63,380 nucleotides of DNA from Candidatus Hodarchaeota archaeon (GCA_016840285.1 JAEOSR010000138.1:1-63380), one strand, 5' to 3'. Positions 1-11,200 are shown, numbered from the stretch's first letter. Made by a program: numbers and translations. Notes: generated by a model from the letters alone, not told the origin.

Positions 1-1072
1 CCTGCAAAAAATAATAGCGCATCCCAAGAAAGCCCGCGTATGAGTTGGTGTTCCTCACTTCTTGTCAAAACTATTGCTAAAATTCCTCCCAGAATAGCAA
101 TCACACCAATGGGTAAATCCAATGGCTGGGACAGAACAAATCCCACAACAGTTAATGCTAGTGATAATGCTGCTAAATAGAATTTTTGTCGATCTTCAAC
201 AACTCCCCACTCATCAAGAGAGAGAATCATTTGGCTGTCAATACCATTCATCGAAATGTTTCCTAAAGGAATTTTTTCAGTAGGAAAGGCTCTTTTCAGA
301 TAGATAATCGTAATTGGAATTGTGAATATAAGAAAAGGAATTGAAATAAAGATAAAATCAATAAATCCAATATTCCCAGCTGATGGTGCTCCAACCATAA
401 TTGCAGGTAATGAGCTAACAAGGGTTGCCATGCCTGCAAGACTTGTTGCGAGTACTGCACCAAGTAAAAAAGGAATGGGATCGTAATCTAACCCATTACA
501 CACTGTAAGGATCATTGAGCTCACCAAGATCATTGCAGTCACATTCGCAAGAACTGTGGACAAAGAAAAAGTAAGTAGAAAAGTAAGAGCAAAGAGAGGG
601 AAAATGTTCCCTTTTGATATCTTTAACATCCGAATTATCACCCAATCGAAAAGTCCTGTCTCCGTTGTTGCCTCAACTAAAATTGACATACCAAAAACTA
701 CAGCAAGAACTTCCCACTCCATATAATGATCAATTACACGGCTCCAACCATGTGATTGAAAATCTTCAAGTAGAAGATAGGCTAAAATCAAAGATATTGA
801 CGAGGCCACAAATATAATAGTAAGCTGACGATGATGGTATTTTGCCACTAGTAAGAAGCTTCCAATAAAAATTACACTGAATAGGATCATATTGCCTGCA
901 CGAGGGTCTCCTGGATAAAAAAACAGAAACAATGCAATGAGTAAAATTAAAAGAGTAACTAAAAGTGCATCAAAGATTCGTTGGCTTTTAAGCCATTGAT
1001 AGTCCAATAACCGAGGATGAGCTATTTTTTTGTGCTTTTTTCTAAAATGTCTTGGTCTCTTTCCTCTGTCAT
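1..1072 (-). CDS. ArsB/NhaD-type ion permease, partial at left edge, apparent frameshift near its start
   Basis: The minus strand encodes a long hydrophobic protein running off base 1, so its C-terminal part is missing. It shows many membrane segments and stretches such as EWEVLAVVFGMSILVE, LSTVLANVTAMILVSS and a Gly/Pro/Ala-rich helical-hairpin region, which are typical of the ion transporter (IT) superfamily (ArsB, NhaD, CitM-like), so export or exchange of an anion or Na+ is likely. The long frame has no ATG at its 5' end. The nearest in-frame start is a TTG at 1007. A good ATG at 1072 begins MTEERDQDILEKSTKK in another frame and hits a stop just after a run of seven A (plus-strand T run 1025-1031). 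One extra A would join it to the long frame as ...KSTKKIAHPRLLDYQW. I therefore infer an indel in this homopolymer, or a start at TTG 1007. The substrate cannot be told. Confidence 0.72.
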
Positions 1073-1364
1073 TTTCTTATGCTACAACCTTTTTTCAAAC
1101 TCATTATCTTAGAAGATACATGGAGTTTAAACCTTAAATTACAAAATGGAATGGTTTTTTATATTATTATTCTTCAGCTTTTCTTATAAATCTTGATAAA
1201 CCTGATTAGAGCTTATTCTTCAAGAATTTTTTGGCTGCTATTAACTTACTTGATGGTGTGAAACTTCTCGATTCCTATCTCATCCTGATTTTACTTAATT
1301 TTGATTCTTCTATAAATGATTTTAAAAGGAAAAGAATTTCGTGTTTAGTCGTGGAGAAAGCAGA

Positions 1365-2312
1365 ATGGTAACAGACAAAGCACTAAGAATTGATCCAGCT
1401 GACGTTAAATCGAGAATTATTGAATTTATACGTCCTATTTTAGAGAAAAGAGGGATTGATGGCCTTATTGTCCAATATAGAGACCATATTGAATCAATCA
1501 CGAATGTCCACCTTGCTGCAGAAGTAGTAGGAAGATCAAACGTAAAAATTTTGGTTACTAAAGGGAGACTTATGAATAAGCAGCCCCGAGAAGATATGGA
1601 TCTTGTAACCATTAATAAATACCTAAAATTACCAGAAGAAAATATTATTTTTGCAAATAAAGTGCGAATTCTTCACGAAATTCGAGCTGTTTTTGCAGAA
1701 CAATATGAACTCAAATATGGGGTACTTTCCCATGAACCAATTTCAGCTCTGAATTATAACCTTAGTTATCTTTTATTACGTGATATGGCTAGTAGTGAAA
1801 TTGAAAAAAGTACATATACACCTCCATTGAAAAAACCTGCTTCTCGTAGAGAGAAATTTATCCAAAGAACTATTGCTCATCATAAGAGTCAGATACGCTT
1901 AGGTGCTCTACTCGCATTTCTTCTGGCTGAAACTGAGAACAGTTCCGTTCTCGGATCCCCTAACAGAACAGAGTGGTTACTAGGATTATTCACGAAATTT
2001 GGGACTTATCACGCTTGTGATTTCCTACCATTAGCTGGTCTTTATCGAACTCAAGTCATTCAACTCGCGAATCATTTTGGGCTTCAAGAATACTTAAATT
2101 CGAAAAAATTTCAATCGCCAACGATCTATCAATATTTCTTTGATATTAGTGTTGATGAAGTTGATCGTGTTCTAATAAGATTAGAAGCGGGCTCTTCTGC
2201 AAAAACAATTCTTGAAGATACAGATATTCCTTTAGAATCAATTAAAAAAGTGGATTATTATTATCAAGTGTCCAACTATGCAAAAAATGTGCCATTGATC
2301 CCAGAGTTGTGA
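1365..2312 (+). CDS. NAD synthetase-like protein lacking the SGGxDS ATP-binding motif
   Basis: The second half matches NH3-dependent NAD+ synthetase (NadE). VLGSPNRTEWLLGLFTKFG corresponds to the family's LGTxNxSExxxGYFTxxGD block, and it is followed by a P-x-AGLYRTQVIQLANHFGL helix like the NadE segment that ends in TQVxxLA. In the first half the ATP pyrophosphatase motif SGGxDS aligns with RDHIES (about residues 47-52 counted from GTG 1341), so the nucleotide-binding loop is lost. The protein is thus probably not an active NAD synthetase and may bind a related ligand or act structurally. The start ATG 1365 is favoured by GGAGA at 1353-1357, seven bases upstream. GTG 1341 would add eight residues. 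Its stop overlaps the next small gene, suggesting coupled translation. Confidence 0.75.
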   Translation: MVTDKALRIDPADVKSRIIEFIRPILEKRGIDGLIVQYRDHIESITNVHLAAEVVGRSNVKILVTKGRLMNKQPREDMDLVTINKYLKLPEENIIFANKVRILHEIRAVFAEQYELKYGVLSHEPISALNYNLSYLLLRDMASSEIEKSTYTPPLKKPASRREKFIQRTIAHHKSQIRLGALLAFLLAETENSSVLGSPNRTEWLLGLFTKFGTYHACDFLPLAGLYRTQVIQLANHFGLQEYLNSKKFQSPTIYQYFFDISVDEVDRVLIRLEAGSSAKTILEDTDIPLESIKKVDYYYQVSNYAKNVPLIPEL

Positions 2313-2455
2313 CTCAAGTGAACCAACCTCGAAAATGTTGTAAATGTAAAAACACTTTTTACGCGAGTTACAAGGGAAAATATTATTGTCCCATTCACCT
2401 AGAAGAAAAACTTACTGAAGAAAAGAGAGCCAATAAAGGAATGACTGAAAGCTAA
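2309..2455 (+). CDS. 48-residue zinc-ribbon protein, coupled to the NadE-like gene
   Basis: A GTG codon at 2309 overlaps the TGA of the preceding gene (GTGA), an arrangement typical of translational coupling. The 48-residue product has CCKCKNTF followed by KYYCPIHLEE, that is Cys-x2-Cys and Cys-x2-His pairs about 17 residues apart, which suggests a single zinc knuckle, then a charged, Lys/Glu-rich tail. I do not recognise a family. Its position suggests it works with the degenerate NadE-like protein. The reading frame is short, so the call rests on the overlap and the paired metal ligands. Confidence 0.5.
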   Translation: MTQVNQPRKCCKCKNTFYASYKGKYYCPIHLEEKLTEEKRANKGMTES

Positions 2456-2542
2456 ACTCGAAAAATTCATCAAAACTGTAATTTGAAAAGAGAAATAAGA
2501 ATAGATCAAAAAGAAAGTTTCTTAAGAAATCATAAAAAATTC

Positions 2543-2550
2543 TTAATATA
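2543..2550 (+). promoter_or_regulatory. TATA-like element upstream of the small GTPase gene
   Basis: The sequence TTAATATA lies about 39 bases before ATG 2589, which would place transcription start roughly at 2570 and give a short leader containing the Shine-Dalgarno GGAG at 2576-2579. It is called from position and composition only. Confidence 0.35.
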
Positions 2551-2588
2551 GCTGATGGTAATTTTATTACATTACGGAGATGACTTCA

Positions 2589-3146
2589 ATGTCCACTGAT
2601 GAAATTCTATTTGAAATGCCTCATTTCTCGCAATACAAGATCGTTGTAGCTGGTGACGCGTTGGTTGGAAAGACTCAATTGGTATCTGTATTCACTGGTA
2701 GAAATTTTGAACACAAACCGACCGCAGGAGCTGATATTTCTTTTCTTAAACTACGAGGTAAAGGAGATAAAGGTGACCAAACCACAACTGCCATTTTTTG
2801 GGATTTATCAGGGCAACCTGCGTTTGACAAAGTACGACCCCTCTTCTATGAAGGAGCTCACGCCATAATCTACATTTTTGATGTGACTAGGGAGTCCACG
2901 GTTCTTTCTCTTCCAGCCTGGGTGAAAGAAGTAAAAAAAACCATACCTAAAAGTCCTGCTATCTTAATTGGGAATAAAATTGATCTCAAGAAAGAACGAC
3001 AAGTCAGTGATGATATCGGTCTGAAATTTGCTGATAGAATGAATGCACCATATTTTCCGACATCAGCCATCAAGAATAAAGGTGTTGGAACGGCTTTTGC
3101 ATCTGCTATTCGGCGTGCTGTTTATTTTAGGGATGCGGATAAATAA
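2589..3146 (+). CDS. Ras/Rab-like small GTPase
   Basis: A compact GTPase domain with all core motifs: G1 GDALVGKT near residue 22, a switch-I Thr in the KPTAGAD region, G3 DLSGQP with the Gln typical of Ras-type enzymes, G4 NKID and G5 TSA. It should bind and hydrolyse GTP as a molecular switch. The order of strands and the size (186 residues) fit the Ras superfamily (Rab/Arf-like) that is expanded in Asgard archaea. There is no C-terminal Cys for prenylation and no N-terminal Gly for myristoylation, so membrane attachment, if any, must be indirect. GGAG at 2576-2579 directly abuts ATG 2580 but sits nine bases before ATG 2589, so 2589 is the better start. No GAP or GEF partner is adjacent. 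Confidence 0.93.
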   Translation: MSTDEILFEMPHFSQYKIVVAGDALVGKTQLVSVFTGRNFEHKPTAGADISFLKLRGKGDKGDQTTTAIFWDLSGQPAFDKVRPLFYEGAHAIIYIFDVTRESTVLSLPAWVKEVKKTIPKSPAILIGNKIDLKKERQVSDDIGLKFADRMNAPYFPTSAIKNKGVGTAFASAIRRAVYFRDADK

Positions 3147-3168
3147 AAACGTACTTTAATGATAATAT

Positions 3169-3837
3169 TTAGTCAAAGCCTTTTAATAACTCTGAAATGC
3201 GGTTTTGAACATTTTTAAGCCGATTGGAGCTCAAAAGATCGATGTACTGAACGATTCCATAACTCTCAGTGAAAGAAATCTTCCAATTAGAGGGATAAGG
3301 ATCACTAATAATACCTTTTTTAGCTAGATCACTAGTGAATGTCCCAACCTTTCGGATTAATGAAGGATAAGCTTGAATGCCCTCCCCTGATGCCTCTGTC
3401 GTCATTAATACAGGATAGAATCGAGAAAAAGTTTCAATCTTGGCTACGCCAACCACTTTAGGTAACATCACTTGTATCTCTTTGTCATCCAACCAAAATC
3501 GCATATTCTGGAATTCAGAGACAAAATCTTGCCAAGTTAAATAATGAATCATTAATGCTGAAAGTTCTCGACTATAATATGGTTTTATGATAACAGAGCC
3601 AATTTTATCAAAAGGAAAGCTCCAACCAAATAGACAACTACTCCCACCAGGATACAGCGTTGTTCCTCTCATCCGAACGCCTAATTTTAGTGAAATTCGG
3701 CTTATCTCTTCACGCCTCAGACTATTACCCTTGGAAAAACCAATAATACTTTCAACCAAGTCTAGGCTTTTCTGTAATGCACCAGAGGAAATCTGATTTT
3801 TATATTCAGGAAATAAAAAGAATGGAATGCGAGACAT
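3169..3837 (-). CDS. Uncharacterised protein, possibly a degenerate protein-kinase-like fold
   Basis: This 222-residue protein is the last gene of the topoisomerase operon, six bases after top6A. I do not recognise a named family. By eye the order of segments recalls a kinase fold: a Gly-rich stretch near YPGGSSCLFGWS, VIIKPYYSREL (VAIK-like Lys), PKVVGVAK, a hinge-like VLMTTEASGEG, then ISDPYPSNWKIS where kinases have HxDxxxxN, and IVQYIDL in place of the DFG strand. The catalytic His/Asp pattern is incomplete, so if the resemblance is real it is a pseudokinase. Its strict operon position suggests a role with the type II topoisomerases. The function is unknown. Confidence 0.6.
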   Translation of the reverse strand: MSRIPFFLFPEYKNQISSGALQKSLDLVESIIGFSKGNSLRREEISRISLKLGVRMRGTTLYPGGSSCLFGWSFPFDKIGSVIIKPYYSRELSALMIHYLTWQDFVSEFQNMRFWLDDKEIQVMLPKVVGVAKIETFSRFYPVLMTTEASGEGIQAYPSLIRKVGTFTSDLAKKGIISDPYPSNWKISFTESYGIVQYIDLLSSNRLKNVQNRISELLKGFD

Positions 3838-3843
3838 AGCTTA

Positions 3844-5253
3844 TTAAACCCAATCTGCAGAGTCGATTTTTGTGGGCAGATAGGTACCAGTCATAAATCG
3901 CCAATCCTTACCAGCTAACGCCTGAATTTCCGCTTTCTTTCCTGTATCAGTCATTATTCTGATCTGTCTCTCCCATTCTGGGCGAGATTTCACAAAATCC
4001 TCTTGAAGTAAATCATCGGCTCGTTTCATGTCGTTTTCTGTCATTTTAATGAGTACTGACTTTGGAATAGAATATTCCTTGATATCAGAAGGCAGTAATC
4101 CTAACCATCGAATATCTGGGACAGCAAGTTCTACACTTTCAAAACTCAGGGCTTTACTCCCAATTGAGTACACTCTTAGAATATCCAAACCATAAGGATC
4201 AGCATCTAAGAACCCCAAGATTGGGATTTGCAGCTCTTCATGAATTTTCTTGATAAACATCCGCGTGGCCATATCTGGTTGGCCAGAAGCGGTTATCAAA
4301 ACGCAAGGGAGATAATTAAAGAATTTATCTTCAGCTAAATCTTGGAAAACCGCATCTTTTTCTATTACTAAGACGAATTCGGCATCACTCTCAATATTAT
4401 CAACCTGATCCAACATTGGAGTAATAGCATGCCCTCCTAGGCCTTGAGTACAATCAATTCGATCTCCCCCTTCAGTGAAAGACATTCTACCAATAACTTT
4501 CCCTTTAGCAGAGGCGATTACGTTCAATGAATTTCGAGATACCCGTAGTAATGCCCCCAGGTCTTCAATTAACCCATCTGATACTCGTTGATTTTCAAAG
4601 AGGTTGACATCCCGATAAAATAAATGGCGCTTGGTTGCATGTTTTTCGGTGTCTAGGATTTCACTAACATATCGCATTAGACCAGTCAATTGTACGACAC
4701 TTTTCACACTGCTAAGGTGGCGAAACTGTCTATCGACAACATGACTTCCTAAAAGAACCATTTTAGAATTGTCATCATAACCAACATTTTCAGAACTACG
4801 AGACGGAATACGAAATGCTGCTCCTTTGGGATCTTCTGCAATTTCTTCAAGAAATTTTCTCGCAACTGCTTGTAAACGTGTCCTTGTTTCCTCTGGAAGT
4901 ACATTGTCTACTTTAAGAACTGATACAGGTAAGTCGACATCCTCTGATGTCATCATCTTTCGTAGTTCCTTTACTTTTGATAAATCGACCTTCCGACGTA
5001 TTTGTAATACTACCTCCTCCGATTTTGCTATTTGCCATAACGAATCAATATTCGTCTTTTTGAGTTCATGATAACGTTTCGTTTTCTTTGGTCCAAAGAA
5101 AATTAAAAAAGGTTGTTTTGCCTTCAAACCTAGTTTCGTTTTTATTATCGTTTTGATGGCAGTGAGAGAACCATCTTTTTCTATATCAGCTTTGATAACC
5201 TTATTAGTGAAGGAATAATCCTCAATGATTGCTTTGATAATTTGTTTTGACAC
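3844..5253 (-). CDS. top6A: DNA topoisomerase VI subunit A with an N-terminal extension
   Basis: This is the Spo11-type DNA-cleaving subunit of topoisomerase VI, which makes and reseals double-strand breaks with a tyrosine link. Seen: a winged-helix segment with TKRHLFYRD, where the Tyr is the expected catalytic residue, and a Toprim domain with VLVIEKDAVF (Glu) and GFLDADPYGLDI (DxD) for metal binding. At 469 residues it is longer than the roughly 360-390 usual in the family. The extra first 85-90 residues alternate predicted strands and one helix and end in EEVVLQIRR, resembling a ubiquitin-like beta-grasp module. The start is a GTG preceded by an AGGATGG-like site. It lies 12 bases after top6B, with which it should form the A2B2 enzyme. 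Confidence 0.96.
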   Translation of the reverse strand: MSKQIIKAIIEDYSFTNKVIKADIEKDGSLTAIKTIIKTKLGLKAKQPFLIFFGPKKTKRYHELKKTNIDSLWQIAKSEEVVLQIRRKVDLSKVKELRKMMTSEDVDLPVSVLKVDNVLPEETRTRLQAVARKFLEEIAEDPKGAAFRIPSRSSENVGYDDNSKMVLLGSHVVDRQFRHLSSVKSVVQLTGLMRYVSEILDTEKHATKRHLFYRDVNLFENQRVSDGLIEDLGALLRVSRNSLNVIASAKGKVIGRMSFTEGGDRIDCTQGLGGHAITPMLDQVDNIESDAEFVLVIEKDAVFQDLAEDKFFNYLPCVLITASGQPDMATRMFIKKIHEELQIPILGFLDADPYGLDILRVYSIGSKALSFESVELAVPDIRWLGLLPSDIKEYSIPKSVLIKMTENDMKRADDLLQEDFVKSRPEWERQIRIMTDTGKKAEIQALAGKDWRFMTGTYLPTKIDSADWV

Positions 5254-5265
5254 GAATAATCCATC

Positions 5266-8200
5266 CTAATCTTTTGTCATATATGCGTCCAGTCGTCCAA
5301 CAACGTCAGCTTTTCTCCTAAGTCGGACATTAGCTTTTATTTGTTTGATTTTTGTTGCTGATAAACCATAAATTTTCTTTAAATCATCATCGGGCCAATA
5401 AAGAAAATCAATTATCCGTGTTATTCCTCTTTTAACTAGTTCTTGGGCAACAGGAATGGGTAAGTCTGCTAGTCGGACAATCGGGCTTTCTAAGTCATGA
5501 ATACAGGCTTTTATCAATTTCGATGGGACATATTCCTCAGGAATGAAGTTATATCTCTTAAGATGAAAGTATAGATCCTCGATATTGTCAATCCCCAATT
5601 CATGCAGAGTAGCAATATATTCTTCTGGGATCCTAACAAAATTCTCGATAGGTGTTCCTAAACTCTTTTTCCGTTTTAATGCCCCAAGGTCGATTTTCCG
5701 ATATTTTGAAATTTCATATCTCTTTATTTCAAGTAATTCCGCCAAGTCGTCTTTAGGCCAAAATAGAAACTCAATTGTTGATGTTATTCCTGCATTATAC
5801 AATAAAGGTATCTTCTGGGGAAAACCATCTTGTACGCTTGGTAAAATAGCAACAGGCTTTTCTAATACCCGTTTCACGGTCTCAACAGGTTTTACAAGTG
5901 ATTTTGTCAATCTTTCCGCATCCAAGCGGAAATATAAGTCTACAACATTGTTGACCCCCAGATTATTAATTTGTTCCAATTGCTTTGGAGAAAATGCTCT
6001 TAGTGATGATAACTTGACCCTAAATTCTGTATCAGTTTTTTTATGGGTTATAATATCCACTAGATTTATCGAATTCTTCGCTGAATTATATTCCTCTTCT
6101 TTAATGATATCCATGGAATCTTCTAATTGAGAAAATTCAGTTTTAATCAGTTGAGTTACTGAAGTTACACCGTTAAACGCTAATGGGGTAACATATTGCG
6201 GAGGGAGTAAGCTGTAATAAGCTAAAGATGAATTAAGAGCGTCTTTCAGGTTTGCCAAGCGAGATTTTATTTGGTCAGAGACAGAAATTGTTGCTAAGTC
6301 AATAAATAAAAGATCTTCTAAAACTCTAATCCCATGTTTCTCAATTTCTTCGAAATCTATGTAACCTGACTCAATGAAGGTTTGAAGAGGAGTATCGGCC
6401 TCGGTGATTTCACCAGCAGCCTCGAAATCGAATTTTTTCTTCAAAGTAGCTATTTCAGAGCCACTCATCCCTAAAAGCCCTGACAAAGTGTCGTTGGGGG
6501 TGAATAACCAGTCAGAGATTGTTGAAACTCCACTTTGCGACAGTTTTCGTAAATCATTCAGCGGAAGCTCCTCAGATAACCGATTAATCGGGCTATCAAG
6601 AATGTTGTATAATTTTTCCAATTCCTTAAGCTTAAGTTCTCCCCTATCGTGAAGAATAAATTCTTGAATTGAAGTAATTCCCTTCTTATCTAAATCAGAA
6701 ATTACTTCAGCGGGAATAATACTCGAGAAATTATCGAGTGGAATCATCTCATCCTCTAAGGTTTTAATGACTTCAGGCATCCTGATTCCTGTTACCAGTG
6801 CCCTAGTCTTGGGTGTTGAACTCCCTACTTTTTCAGCAAGTTCTTTTGTACTCTTATCTAATAGGTCTCCAATACGATTCAACGAATGTTTGTTGAGAAT
6901 CGATATCCAATCCAAGGTTATTTTCGGTATAAAACAAATGGGAATATTCAGGAATTGTTCTATTTCAGAGAAGTTGAGTGTTTCTAATTCTGCAAAGAAT
7001 TCCGAGGGATCAGTTTCTAATATTGTTTCAATTCTTTCTGAAGAAGTTGAGTATGCATCTTGTAATGTCTCAATTCGTTTTTGTTTTAAATTCTTAACAT
7101 CTTCTCGATCTGATCCAAAAACTAAACTTAGAGGAATTGTTAAAATAGAAAATAATCGTGTCCATCTCTCTCCATCGATTCGTATCTTTTTATCTCCCTC
7201 TTTTACAAGATAAATGTCCTCTTTAGGATTAGTTAGAAGCTCGAAAACGGTTTTTATTTCCTTACGCTGTAATATAGCGTGATAATCTGAGGGAAAATTG
7301 AGTTTTTCTATTTTTAATCGTTTCAGGAACGTAATAGCGGCAGTAATGTTAATTGAATCCTGAATAGCTTTTATTCTAACTGCTTGTATTTGTGTACGCT
7401 TTTCAAGTTCATCCTGAGACTCCATCATCAGATCTAGAACCGTTCTGATTTTTGCTTTCTGTAAATTCATTATTTCTTCTTTTGTAAGGATAGGACTAAT
7501 CTCGATTGGCAAGTCTAAAATGGTTTTTGCATCAAGTATCTGTTGCCAATCAATATCACTATCAACGAAAGTTTTTGGAGTTGCGACATAATATAAATCA
7601 GCGAGACTCTCTATACCCAGACGAGTAAGCTTTCTAATGGTATTTCTATCGAATAGTGAAACTTTAACAAGAGGAATCATCTTTTCCTCCTTCATTGATT
7701 TAATATTAGTGAAATTAAGGTCATTTTTCATGGCAACCACTTGTTTAAGATCTATCTCTAGTATGTTGGTAATTTGGTCTTCAGATGTTGTTAAAAAGTC
7801 AAAGATGGTTGATATTTGTTCATCAGCAAGAATCTGTAGCTGTTTCCGAGGTAATCCTTCTAGAATTGAAACAGAAGTTTCTGTTGATTCTCGAAGCTGT
7901 ACAAGGTTAATTTTCTTCCTTAAATTCTCAACATTTTCGGGAGGTGTCTCTAGGATTTCAGAAAGTTCTTCTTCAGAAGTAATAAGAAAACGAATAATGG
8001 TATCGATCCGTTTTTTCATCAAATTATCGATATACTTAGCTGCAATCACACCAGTAAGGTAAGTCACTGGAAGTTCTAAGGCTTCCATCGCTTTTTTAAC
8101 ATAACTCCAATCTAGCTCGTCATCTTCATCTAACATATCTTCAGAGGCTGTGAAGTAGAGATCTTCGACTGTTTCAATGCCATAACCTAATAATGTAGAA

Positions 8201-11200
8201 ATTGTTTTGCGATTGTATCCACACACCGCTTCTAGAGGCATTCCATGTTCTTTAATCGCCACTGACTGCTTTAACTCGTCAACACGGGTTAAAGACATCT
8301 TGAGAATCGATTTCAATTCATTTGGTGACCAATAGATAAGCTTTATTATCTGATCAATTCCGCTACTTGCTAATCGTTCAAGGCCGCTATGTGAAATTCG
8401 GATTGCTTTTTTATCTGAACTACTCCGCAGTTGTAACATAGCCACAGGTGTTTCAAGAATTCGTTGAAATCTCTCGATTTTTTTCCATTTGACACCCATA
8501 ACTCCAAATGTGTCCTTTCGAGCACAAAAGTACACACTTTCCACCGTAGAGAAACCTTTAGAAATCAAAGATTTCATTTCGGTTGCGGTAAGGACTCCTA
8601 GATCAATGAGTGACATGCCAGAGAGGAAGGAATCAAAACTTGATAATAAAGTATTGACAAAATTCTCATCACGACCGAGTAGCTCAACAATTTCGGTTTT
8701 TGACCATGTTACTAAATCGATAAAGGTATTTATGTTATTAATATGAAGCCTTGCTATCCAATTAGGCTTTATCTGAGGGATCCGTGAAATTGGAGTTAAA
8801 AATAAAGTAGTTAATTGCTCTATTTCACGTTTAGATAATTCTAACTGGTTTATTTTGCCATTAGAATATGGAAGGTAGTAGTAAAGCTCTTGGACACTAA
8901 TATCTACTTGGAACAATTTCTGCCAAGCTTTTCCCTCTAAATTATTTTCCAATATAGATACAGGAAGAACTTTGGTGTCAATGAGAGAGTTTATTTCTTC
9001 GACCGAAATTTTACTTTTCGTTTTTTCAATAAGTTTATAGGACATACCTGATTTACGATGTAAATCCGTATCAGGCCATAGGAGAAAATCAATAATTCTT
9101 GAGACTCCCATGTGATGAAGTGTGTGGTAGTATTTACTCGAAACAGGAAGATAACAAATGGGAGAATTCAATAGACTGAGCAATTCTTCTATTCGGTTAT
9201 GAAATGTTTTTGGCTTTAATTCAAACTCGGTTACAGCTGCTTGTAATTCTTCCAGACAAAGAATATTATTTAATTCTAATTTTTTATGCTCTTCTGGGGT
9301 CAAAAGGGGAACAGGTGTACCATAAGTCCTTTTAATTGTTTCTAGAATATGGGGATCTAATTCTTTTAACTTCATCAAACTCGAGGAAGGACAACGAATA
9401 AAATCATAAACACTTTCTATACCAAGACCCTTTAGGTTAGTTTCTAATCCTGAATCCAACCACCAAGCAGCTTTTGTCGGGAATATTTCATGTTCCTGTT
9501 CTATCTGTTCTTGAATCTCATCCTGTTTCATAGAAACAAGACGAGAAATTAACCCACGAATGATCTGTAGTTCTTTTTCCTCCATCAGGAGAAAATCTAT
9601 GAATCCCTTAATCTCGAGCCGTTCCATATCTGGCTGCATAGTCTCATCTAGAGCAGTTACTTTTAAGAAGGGTTTTTCCTTATTTAGTTGAATGAGCACT
9701 TCACTTTGAACTTTTTTTGAACGGAGAATTAGTTTTTCTGTGAGCTCTGAAATATCAGCCAATTTTTCTGTTGGTGTTTGAAGAAATTCCCTTATTTTTG
9801 AAATATTTCTTCCCCTTAAACGTGGTGTAACGCGATAGTCCATCCAATCGAATGTAGCAGCGCCGATGACCTTGTCTGCATCTATATAACCCTGTTTAAT
9901 TCCTTCTTGAATTTCCTTTTTTACGGATTCAAGGAGTTTAATTGATAAATGGGGAACTTTAGTCAGTTTTTCTGGGAATGTTGTGATATAATCTAGGACA
10001 TTATGAATCTTTACTACCCTTAAGCCTTTTTTTATTTCTTCAGTTATCCAAGGGATTGTTTCTAAATTGAAAGCGGTTTCAGGATAATCTACTAGATATT
10101 CACTGATCGCTCTCTGTTTCGCCTCATAAATTAACTTTTCAGGGAAATATTCCACTATACGAAGTTGTGATATCGGTGTAGCAAAAAAGTCAAGGGAAGA
10201 TACTATCCACCGCTTATTCAACGCTTTGTGTATCCGTAATGCTTGTCGATATTTACTATAATCATCTTCAATCAGTTTTGGAAAAATTTCAAACTCACGC
10301 ATGGAAGGCGCTTTACTTGATCTTTCCTGACTATTAACAGTCGCACGTTTAATTTCAACTATTCTTTCTTCCGTTAATCCAGTTATATCACTCAATTCTG
10401 CTGGTGGGGCTCGTAAAAATTGATATATCGTTTGAATATTGTGTTCAACAAGAGTCACATAGGTTGAAGTGGGTAACCACTCCCCAATACTTGAAATTAA
10501 AGGGCTTGGAGGAAAAGTGCGACGAACAAGACGTGGTACCGCGGAGGCTAGCGCTTTTTCGAGCTTTGTCATCTCTTCAGAGGATTGTAAAAGGAATGGG
10601 GTTTCAGCTATATCCAATACTTTCGATAAGTTCCTAAGGACTTTTGGAGCTGCGCTTTCAAATCTTGACTGTCTTTGTTTTTCCCTACGCTCTCGTTCAG
10701 CTCGTCCTAGGTGTTGACTTAAACCACGAGCCAATTTTTTTAGAACTTTCATTATTTCTTTTCGAAGTTCGTCAACATCAGCAATATACTCCTTGCTCGT
10801 TTCAGGAAAAGGAATCTTTGATGAAACTAAGGAAACAACAATAGCAATAGGAGATTTATTGATTTTAATCTTATAATTCTTCCAAGCCATTTTTTGTACG
10901 CATTTAGAGATAATATCGTTTCCTGCGCCAAATAGTAGTGGAATACGATTTGCAAAACGATAAATCTTTGGATTGCCAGATTCGCTTGAAAGTATTGGTC
11001 CTCCATAAGCCAAAGCTGCCTCAACAATGAAAGGATGCCCTGAATATGCTGAAATATCTCCTGCTGCAGCTCGGACGAACTGAGGGTTCAATTCTTTCTC
11101 GATACCCTTTGCTAGTAGTTCCCAACCAAGGGGTGCAAGCGAATCACCACTTGGCCTTCTGAACGGGAAATATTTCTGTTCACGACGTTTTTTCGGGTCA

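Noticed and set aside
10404..10717. Plus-strand open frames within top6B
   Set aside because: They run antisense to the continuous top6B frame and have no family features, so they are shadows.
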